Below the pieces are notes generated by a model. It was given only the letters and a program-made list of their open reading frames with translations. It had not been told where the DNA came from and searched no databases. DNA of 64,000 nt from Proteobacteria bacterium SG_bin6 (lineage in GTDB: Bacteria; Pseudomonadota; Alphaproteobacteria; Sphingomonadales; Sphingomonadaceae): contig LWDJ01000050.1 in NCBI GenBank assembly GCA_002083435.1, forward strand, positions 1 through 64,000, given 5' to 3'. The position numbers and the translations under genes were made by a program. Position 1 is the first letter of the stretch. Each line of letters opens with the position of its first letter. This document shows positions 59,001 through 64,000 of this stretch, in pieces.

Positions 59001-59027
59001 TAAATCGCTGGTTAATTCCGCCGGCAA
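59001..59027 (+). promoter_or_regulatory. Candidate sigma28 (FliA) promoter of flagellin gene
   Basis: TAAATCGC (59001-59008), an 11-nt spacer and GCCGGCAA (59020-59027) keep the TAAA and GCCG cores and the exact spacing of the sigma28 consensus TAAAGTTT-N11-GCCGATAA. The leader to the fliC start would be about 190 nt. Confidence 0.45.
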
Positions 59028-59086
59028 AACGGCAAGATTTTTCCGCTGTTGCCGGTTGGACCCACCCCCACTCGTATCTGGTCCAT

Positions 59087-59100
59087 GCAAGCTCCATGCC
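59087..59100 (-). promoter_or_regulatory. Sigma54 promoter of activator-fliE operon
   Basis: On the minus strand GGCATGGAGCTTGC, preceded by G and followed by A, has GG and GC 10 nt apart and fits TGGCAYG-N4-TTGCW at all but the first base. Transcription would start near 59075, giving a leader of about 116 nt. Confidence 0.6.
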
Positions 59101-59227
59101 CGATGCTTTTCACCAGGGCGTGAGCGAATCTGCTTAATGTCGCGGCGAAGCGGTCGTTCCTGGCTTTGACGGCGCGGCTCTTCCGGTGGGGGGCGGCGGA
59201 GACGTCAGGGAAGAAGGAGTACGGGAA

Positions 59228-60058
59228 ATGGCTGTTATCGGGACCAATATCAGCTCGCTGCGCGCTTCGAACGCGGCGACCAAGTCGGACATGATGCTGA
59301 AGACCAGCATGGAGCGCCTGTCGACCGGCAAGCGCATCAACTCGGCCAAGGACGACGCCGCCGGCCTCGCCATCGCCGCGTCGATGACCGCGCAGATCAA
59401 GGGCATGAACCAGGGCGTGCGCAACGCCAATGACGGCATCTCGATGGCGCAGACCGCGGAAGGCGCGCTCGACGAAGTCGGCAACATGCTGCAGCGCATG
59501 CGCGAACTGGCGGTGCAGGCGTCGAACGGCACTTATCAGCAGAGCGACCTCGACAACATCAAGACCGAGCAGGACGCGCTGGCCAAGCAGATCAGCAGCG
59601 TGATCTCGAACACCACCTTCAACGGCATCAAGCTGTTCGACGGCACCGGCGGTTCGGGCGGCGACATCACCATCCAGGCGGGCGCGACCTCGTCCGACTC
59701 GATCACGCTCGCGCTGGGCGGCGATCTGTCGGCCAACGGTTCGGGCGGCGTCGGTGCGGTTGCCGGTTCGGGTGGTGTCACCGCGAACGCGTCGCTGCAG
59801 GACTATGACGACGCGATCGCGACCGTCGCGACCCGTCGCGCCGATCTCGGTGCCGCGCAGAACCAGCTGCAGAGCCAGGTCAACCAGCTGACCAACAACT
59901 CGACCAACCTGTCGGACGCGCGCAGCCGCATCGAGGACGTGGACTTCTCGAGCGAAACCACGGCGCTCGCCAAGGCCCAGATCCTGAGCCAGGCGTCGAC
60001 CGCGATGCTGGCGCAGGCCAACCAGTCGCAGCAGGGCGTGCTCCAGCTGCTCCGCTAA
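59228..60058 (+). CDS. fliC: Flagellin
   Basis: The 276-residue protein starts at ATG 59228, after GAAGAAGGAG, with MAVIGTNISSLRASNAAT. The N-terminal D0/D1 helices (LSTGKRINSAKDDAAGLAIA) and C-terminal helices (SRIEDVDFSSETTALAKAQIL, ending GVLQLLR) are intact. The variable centre is only about 60 residues, rich in Gly, Ser and Thr, so the D2/D3 surface domains are missing and the filament should be thin and smooth. The FlhA/FliS-type Q-x-x-L end is present. Single gene with its own terminator. Confidence 0.97.
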   Translation: MAVIGTNISSLRASNAATKSDMMLKTSMERLSTGKRINSAKDDAAGLAIAASMTAQIKGMNQGVRNANDGISMAQTAEGALDEVGNMLQRMRELAVQASNGTYQQSDLDNIKTEQDALAKQISSVISNTTFNGIKLFDGTGGSGGDITIQAGATSSDSITLALGGDLSANGSGGVGAVAGSGGVTANASLQDYDDAIATVATRRADLGAAQNQLQSQVNQLTNNSTNLSDARSRIEDVDFSSETTALAKAQILSQASTAMLAQANQSQQGVLQLLR

Positions 60059-60110
60059 AGGCTTCGTCCCGGCGCACTCCCCCCATCGGCGTCGGGACGA
60101 TCCCGCGAGA

Positions 60111-60150
60111 CCCCGGTCGAGCACCACGCTCGGCCGGGGTTTTGTTTTTT
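60111..60150 (+). terminator. Rho-independent terminator of fliC
   Basis: CCCCGGTCGAGC and GCTCGGCCGGGG form a 12-bp stem (one mismatch) around ACCAC, followed directly by TTTTGTTTTTT. It is the clearest intrinsic terminator in the window and sits 52 bp after the fliC stop. Confidence 0.9.
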
Positions 60151-60202
60151 CTTGAGCGCTCGCCGGCGCGTCATCACCTCGCCAAGCAACGCGGTTTCTT
60201 CA

Positions 60203-60401
60203 GCTCCCCCGGCGCAGGCCGGGGTCCAGCGGCACGCCGCTAGAGCGATTTCAGGGCAGGTAGAGTTGCCTGCCGGCTCGGAGATCGCGGATAAACAAAA
60301 GTCTCGACCGGCGATCTGACTTTATCGGATCGAAAACCGCTTTAGATGGCGCGCGCGGCCGTCGCTGCGGGGGATACTGGACCCCGGCCTGCGCCGGGGA
60401 A
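60203..60401. repeat. REP-like inverted palindrome pair, widely spaced
   Basis: CCCCGGCGCAGGCCGGGGTC with a CAG tail (about 60206-60227) and its nearly exact inverse, ending GCCTGCGCCGGGG (about 60379-60400), enclose some 150 bp. The pair is like those at 1.3, 19.4 and 21.2 kb but with a longer spacer. Confidence 0.65.
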
Positions 60402-60538
60402 GAAGTTATCGTTGCACAAGTGCGCGCCCGTCAGTCGGGCCTGGTCCGTCAAGGCTGCGGATATGGCACACGATGCGCTCGATCGAGGAGCTTGGAGTGC
60501 GCCCGCGCGCATCAGCCGCGAACAGCGGCCGCCCGCGA

Positions 60539-61453
60539 TCAGCGGATATAGTCGAACAGGTTGAGCGAGGTCAGCTTGGCGACGCTCGCCTGGGTCGCCT
60601 GCAAGATGGTCATCGTCTTTTGCAGCTCGATGATCGTGCCCTGCACGTCGGTGCCTTGCAGCGTATCGAGATCGGCCTGGCGGCTGACAGCGACATCGTC
60701 GAGCCGGCCCTTTTCCAGCTCGATCCGCGCGGCGCGCGCGCCCATCGAGCCGCGCACCGCGCTTAGCTGGTCGCCCGCGCTTTTCAGCACGTCGAGCGTC
60801 TTGGCCGCTGTCTGAGGCACGTTGGTGCCGTTTTCCAGCGCGTCGGCATAAGCGCGGATCGCGCCGAAGATGTCGGTGGTGCCGCCATTGCCGTCGGGCA
60901 GGCCGCCAAAAATCTTCTCGGCGCTCTCGCTCACCCGCAATTCGACGCCTTCGCCGATCGGGATCGGCGCCGGATCGCCGGTGCCGGCGAAAGTCACATT
61001 GCCGCTGGCGTCACGTACCAAGGCGGTGTCGCCGCTCGCCGCGCCGAACAGGGGCTGGCCGCGACCATCGCGCGCGTTGGCGCTGGTGAACAGATCGTCG
61101 ATCACGCCGCGCAGCTGGTTGGCGACGACCTTGCGGTCGCTGTCCGACAGCGTGCCTGAATTGCCCTGTAGCGTCAGTTCGAGCGCGCGTTGGAACACCG
61201 TGCTGATATTGCCGAGCGTGGTATCGGCCTGATCGAGGATGCCGCCGGCCAGATCGACATTGGCGCTCCACGCCTTGTCGTCGGCGACCGCCTGGTTCAC
61301 CCGCTGCACGCGGCGATAGGCGCTGGGATCGTCCGACGGCGCCTGGAGCCGCTTGCCGGTCGCGAGTTGGGTCTGCAGCGATTGCGCGCGCCCGTTCAGA
61401 TCGCCGAGCTGGCCGTTGATCCGCTGGTAGAAAAGATTGGTGCTGACCAGCAT
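60539..61453 (-). CDS. flgL: Flagellar hook-filament junction protein FlgL (HAP3)
   Basis: The 304-residue flagellin-like protein has the N-terminal helix segment FYQRINGQLGDLNGRAQSLQTQLATGKRLQAPSDDPSAYRR, whose key part is the LQTQLATGKRLQAPSDDP pattern, and a C-terminal helix with LQGTDVQGTIIELQKTMTILQATQ. It joins the filament to FlgK. Its start lies 1 bp after the flgK stop. Confidence 0.93.
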   Translation of the reverse strand: MLVSTNLFYQRINGQLGDLNGRAQSLQTQLATGKRLQAPSDDPSAYRRVQRVNQAVADDKAWSANVDLAGGILDQADTTLGNISTVFQRALELTLQGNSGTLSDSDRKVVANQLRGVIDDLFTSANARDGRGQPLFGAASGDTALVRDASGNVTFAGTGDPAPIPIGEGVELRVSESAEKIFGGLPDGNGGTTDIFGAIRAYADALENGTNVPQTAAKTLDVLKSAGDQLSAVRGSMGARAARIELEKGRLDDVAVSRQADLDTLQGTDVQGTIIELQKTMTILQATQASVAKLTSLNLFDYIR

Positions 61454-61454
61454 G

Positions 61455-62798
61455 TTACACCGACAGCAGCGATTGCAGCGTTTCGCGCGCGACCTGGATC
61501 ACCCGTGCCGACGCCTGATAGGCCTGCTGGAAGCGCAGCAGCTCGACGCCTTCGGTATCGAGGTTGACGCCCGACACCGCGTCGCGCGCGTTCACCGCGC
61601 CGTCATGGATCGCGCCTTGGGCGTCTGCGACCTGCTGGCGGCCCGAAAGCGTCGCCGCGTTGTCCGACACCAGGCTGGTCGAATCGGCCTCGAACCCGCC
61701 GCTCGCGCGCAGGGTTTGCAGCGCGGCGATGTTGCTGTTGTCACGCGCGCCCTTGCCGGGGCCGGCGGCGGCGACGCCGCGCCAGCTGGTGAGCGCGAGC
61801 GAGAAGACCGCGGGATCGCTGGTCTGCGCGAACATCGGCTGGCCGGGATTGCCGTCCAGATCCTCGCCCTGCGCCTGAACCTGGTTGACCCCGGCGACGA
61901 AGCCGCTGGCGATGTCGCCGAGCTTGGTGCGCGCGTCGGCGATGCGCTGCGCGCCCTCGACGATGCCGGCGAGCGCGCCGCCGCTGGGCGTGACCGCGCT
62001 CGGCTGGCCGGCGAGCAGCATCGCGAACGACACGGTGCCGGAGGCGTTGCGCACATAGCTCGCGGTGCCGGCGGTGACGCCCGACACGAGCTTCGCGCCG
62101 TTGACCCCGCCCAGCGCCACATCGACGCGGCCGCCATCGTTGTAGGTCACCGCGATGTCGCTGATCGCGCTCAATTCCTCGAGCGCCTTGTCGCGCTGGT
62201 CGAGCAGCTGCGCCTGAGAGGTGGTGCCCGGTTGCGCGCGGCCCAGGCCTTCGTTGACCTTGGCGAGCGTGACGCCGATGCGGTTGACCTGATCGATCGC
62301 GCTCTGCGCGGTCGCGTCAAGATCGACGCTCACCTGATCGAGCGAGCGCGCGGTCGTCTGGAACGCGGTCGCGATGCTGGTGCCGGCTTCCAGATAGCTG
62401 GTGCGCGCGGGCGACGAGGTCGGGTCGGCGGCGACGCCCTTGGCGGCGTTGAAGAATTCGCTGATGCGCGAGCCGAGCTGGTTGCCGGTCAGCGCGTCCT
62501 GGATGCGCGAGAGCCAGGTAATGCCGGCCTGGGTCTTGGCGAGATCGGCGCCTGTCGAGCGCACCGCGCTGTTGCGCAGATCCTCCGACAGACGCTGCAC
62601 GCCAATCACGGCGACGCCGTTGCCCACGGTCGAGCGTTCCTGCGCCAGCGCGCCGTTGGTGGAGGCGTTTTCAGACAGCTCGACCCGCCGCCGCGCATAG
62701 CCCGGCGTCGATGCGTTGGCGATGTTATCGGACACGGTGGTGAGCGCCGATTGATAGGCGCGCAATCCACTCGCTCCGATGGCCAGCAGGTCGCTCAT
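61455..62798 (-). CDS. flgK: Flagellar hook-associated protein FlgK (HAP1)
   Basis: The 447-residue protein shows the rod/hook family start GASGLRAYQSALTTVSDNIANASTPGYARR (key residues A-x-x-x-N-I-A-N-x-x-T-P-G-Y) and the C-terminal helix SGVNLDTEGVELLRFQQAYQASARV. It is about 100 residues shorter than the Salmonella protein, the loss being in the variable middle. Overlaps the flgJ end by 4 bp. Confidence 0.95.
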   Translation of the reverse strand: MSDLLAIGASGLRAYQSALTTVSDNIANASTPGYARRRVELSENASTNGALAQERSTVGNGVAVIGVQRLSEDLRNSAVRSTGADLAKTQAGITWLSRIQDALTGNQLGSRISEFFNAAKGVAADPTSSPARTSYLEAGTSIATAFQTTARSLDQVSVDLDATAQSAIDQVNRIGVTLAKVNEGLGRAQPGTTSQAQLLDQRDKALEELSAISDIAVTYNDGGRVDVALGGVNGAKLVSGVTAGTASYVRNASGTVSFAMLLAGQPSAVTPSGGALAGIVEGAQRIADARTKLGDIASGFVAGVNQVQAQGEDLDGNPGQPMFAQTSDPAVFSLALTSWRGVAAAGPGKGARDNSNIAALQTLRASGGFEADSTSLVSDNAATLSGRQQVADAQGAIHDGAVNARDAVSGVNLDTEGVELLRFQQAYQASARVIQVARETLQSLLSV

Positions 62799-63130
62799 GG
62801 CACCGCTTTGTCCCCGGTATCGTTAAGATCGGGTTGCGCTTTCGCCAAAAAATCGACCACCGCCTTGCCGATACCCAGCGGCTTGGCGGAAGTTATTGAT
62901 GCCGCCAGCTTTTCATCCTGCATGTCGCGGAAAGTGTCGAGCGCCTTGCTGCCGAAAATATCCTCGGCGAGGTGGGTCTGGCGCATCGACTTGACCATCA
63001 TCTGAACGAAAACCTGCTCGAACTGGCGGCCCGCGCCCTCCAGGTTCGCGCGGTTCGACAGACGGCGCGAATCGGGGCCGATGGCGGCGTCGATCGCGGC
63101 GCCGGCGCGGGGGGCGACCGGGCTCGTCAC
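62795..63130 (-). CDS. flgJ: Rod-binding protein FlgJ, N-terminal domain only
   Basis: The 111-residue protein has the rod-binding domain (RQFEQVFVQMMVKSMRQTHLAEDIFGSKALDTFRDM, of which F-E-x-x-F-x-x-x-M-x-K-x-M-R is the family pattern). The C-terminal peptidoglycan hydrolase domain of enterobacterial FlgJ is absent, as is usual in alphaproteobacteria, so another enzyme must open the wall. Overlaps flgI and flgK by 4 bp each. Confidence 0.88.
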   Translation of the reverse strand: MTSPVAPRAGAAIDAAIGPDSRRLSNRANLEGAGRQFEQVFVQMMVKSMRQTHLAEDIFGSKALDTFRDMQDEKLAASITSAKPLGIGKAVVDFLAKAQPDLNDTGDKAVP

Positions 63131-64000
63131 AGGATCACCAGTTCGGCCTTGAGCGCGCCGGCTTCCTTCAGCGCCTCCAGGATCGCGACAAGGTCGGCCG
63201 GCGAGGCGCCGATCGCGTTCATCGCCTTCACCACATCGGCGAGCTTCGGCCCGGGTGCCAGCAGGAACACCGGCTTCACTTCCTCGCCGACCGACACGCC
63301 CGAGCGCTGCTCGACCGCGGTCTGGCCCTGGCTGAACGGCGCTGGCTGGCTGATCCGCTGCGATTCGTCGACGCGGACGGTCAGCTTGCCCTGCGTCACC
63401 GCCGCCGGCCCCAGCCGCACCGCCGAATTGATGACGACGGTGCCGGTGCGCGCGTTCACGATCACCCGCGCGGCGGGCTCCGCCGGCGTTACGACCAGAT
63501 TCTCGATCGCACTCATCAGCTGCGCGCGGACATCGGCGCCGCCCGGCGCGCTGATCGCGATGGACACCGCGTCCACCGCCTGCGCGCGCCCCGGCCCGAG
63601 CCGGGCGTTGATCGCCGCCGCGACCGATTGCGCCGTGGTGAAATCGGCGCGCATCAGGTTGAAGGTCATCACCGGGCTGGTATCGAAGCCCGTATCGACC
63701 GCGCGTTCGACGCTCGCCCCTTCCGGGATGCGGCCCGAGGAGGGTATGTTGACGACGATCTTCGAGCCGTCCGCCCCGTCGGCACCCAAGCCGCCGACCG
63801 CGAGATTGCCCTGCGCCATCGCGTAGATCTGGCCATCGGCGCCTTGCAGCGGGGTGAGGATCAGCGCGCCGCCGCGCAGCGATTTGGCGCGGCCGAGCGC
63901 GGCGACGGTCACGTCGATCCGCTGGCCGGGCTTGGCGAAGGCCGGCAGTTCGGCGGTGACGAGCACGGCGGCCGCGTTCTTCAGCGCCGGGTTGATCCCC
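63127..64000 (-). CDS. flgI: Flagellar P-ring protein FlgI, 5' partial
   Basis: The frame stays open to the right edge of the window, so only the C-terminal 290 residues are present. LPAFAKPGQRIDVTVAALGRAKSLRGGALILTPLQGADGQIYAMAQG is typical FlgI sequence; its key features are the P-G-x-x-I-D-V-x-V-S/A strand and G-x-D-G-x-x-Y-A-x-A-Q. The C-terminal GASPADLVAILEALKEAGALKAELVIL is the usual end. FlgI forms the periplasmic P ring around the rod. Confidence 0.95.
   Translation of the reverse strand, partial: GINPALKNAAAVLVTAELPAFAKPGQRIDVTVAALGRAKSLRGGALILTPLQGADGQIYAMAQGNLAVGGLGADGADGSKIVVNIPSSGRIPEGASVERAVDTGFDTSPVMTFNLMRADFTTAQSVAAAINARLGPGRAQAVDAVSIAISAPGGADVRAQLMSAIENLVVTPAEPAARVIVNARTGTVVINSAVRLGPAAVTQGKLTVRVDESQRISQPAPFSQGQTAVEQRSGVSVGEEVKPVFLLAPGPKLADVVKAMNAIGASPADLVAILEALKEAGALKAELVIL

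Larger units (their letters stand above)
60059..60538. other. Intergenic region between fliC and flgL
   Basis: The 480-bp gap separates the convergent fliC and flgL genes. It contains the fliC terminator and a widely spaced pair of inverted CCCCGGC palindromes, between which lie TAGAGCGATTTC and its imperfect inverse GAAAACCGCTTTA. No coding frame is convincing. Confidence 0.55.

Noticed and set aside
59162..59176. Second GG-N10-GC match on the plus strand before fliC as a sigma54 promoter
   Set aside because: Only the GG and GC dinucleotides fit; the flanking bases (GGCTTTGACGGCGC) lack the TTGC element.

Overview
The window is a 64 kb chromosomal segment of a high-GC alphaproteobacterium, most likely a sphingomonad (Sphingomonas or a close relative). 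This assignment is inferred from gene content and protein style: an F1-only ATP synthase operon (atpHAGDC, with no Fo genes nearby), a very short AtpC, a RibB with a degenerate RibA domain, the rsmI-yraN-gshB and rph-rdgB-hemW blocks, and dispersed CCCCGGC..GCCGGGG palindromes. I found no rRNA, tRNA, CRISPR array, insertion sequence or prophage.

Layout. 1-5.1 kb: the 3' end of a PhoD-type phosphatase, a small membrane protein/XRE regulator pair, an isolated cpaF ATPase and an acyltransferase. 5.1-11.5 kb (minus strand): the ATP synthase operon, unusually split between atpG and atpD by an Ohr peroxidase gene and a lipoprotein gene. 11.9-12.9 kb: ada, followed by a 430-bp gene-free stretch that is almost entirely consecutive stem-loops. 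13.3-24.7 kb: gshB, yraN, rsmI, a divergent LppC-like lipoprotein, hemW-rdgB-rph, divergent hrcA-grpE, thrC, and three small genes (DUF2142-like membrane protein, HExxH protein, PH-domain protein). 24.8-36.8 kb: an S9 peptidase, a PCuAC copper chaperone, dnaK-dnaJ, a dicarboxylate symporter, an HD-GYP phosphodiesterase, a haloalkane dehalogenase, a fumarylacetoacetase-like hydrolase and an acyl-CoA dehydrogenase. 36.9-41.2 kb (minus): the riboflavin operon, reading small membrane protein, ribD, ribE, HTH-ribB, ribH, then a GNAT gene. 41.3-43.4 kb: two conserved hypothetical proteins and tonB.

43.5-64 kb is a flagellar locus. A sigma54 activator gene heads a long minus-strand operon, fliE-F-G-H-I-J-K-L-M-N-O-P-Q-R-flhB. 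The flagellin gene fliC is divergent, and flgI (partial)-J-K-L read toward it. Sequence signals suggest a transcription hierarchy: a good sigma54 promoter (GG-N10-GC) before the activator gene, a second one just before fliO, and a sigma28-like promoter before fliC. A hairpin that buries the fliK ribosome binding site follows the fliJ stop codon.

The observations most worth following up are the stem-loop array at 12.90-13.23 kb, the HTH-RibB-degenerate RibA fusion with palindromes just upstream, the interrupted ATP synthase operon, the fliK leader hairpin, and a FliM without the usual N-terminal CheY-binding motif. All functional statements come from reading the sequence and from knowledge of the families; no database search was possible.
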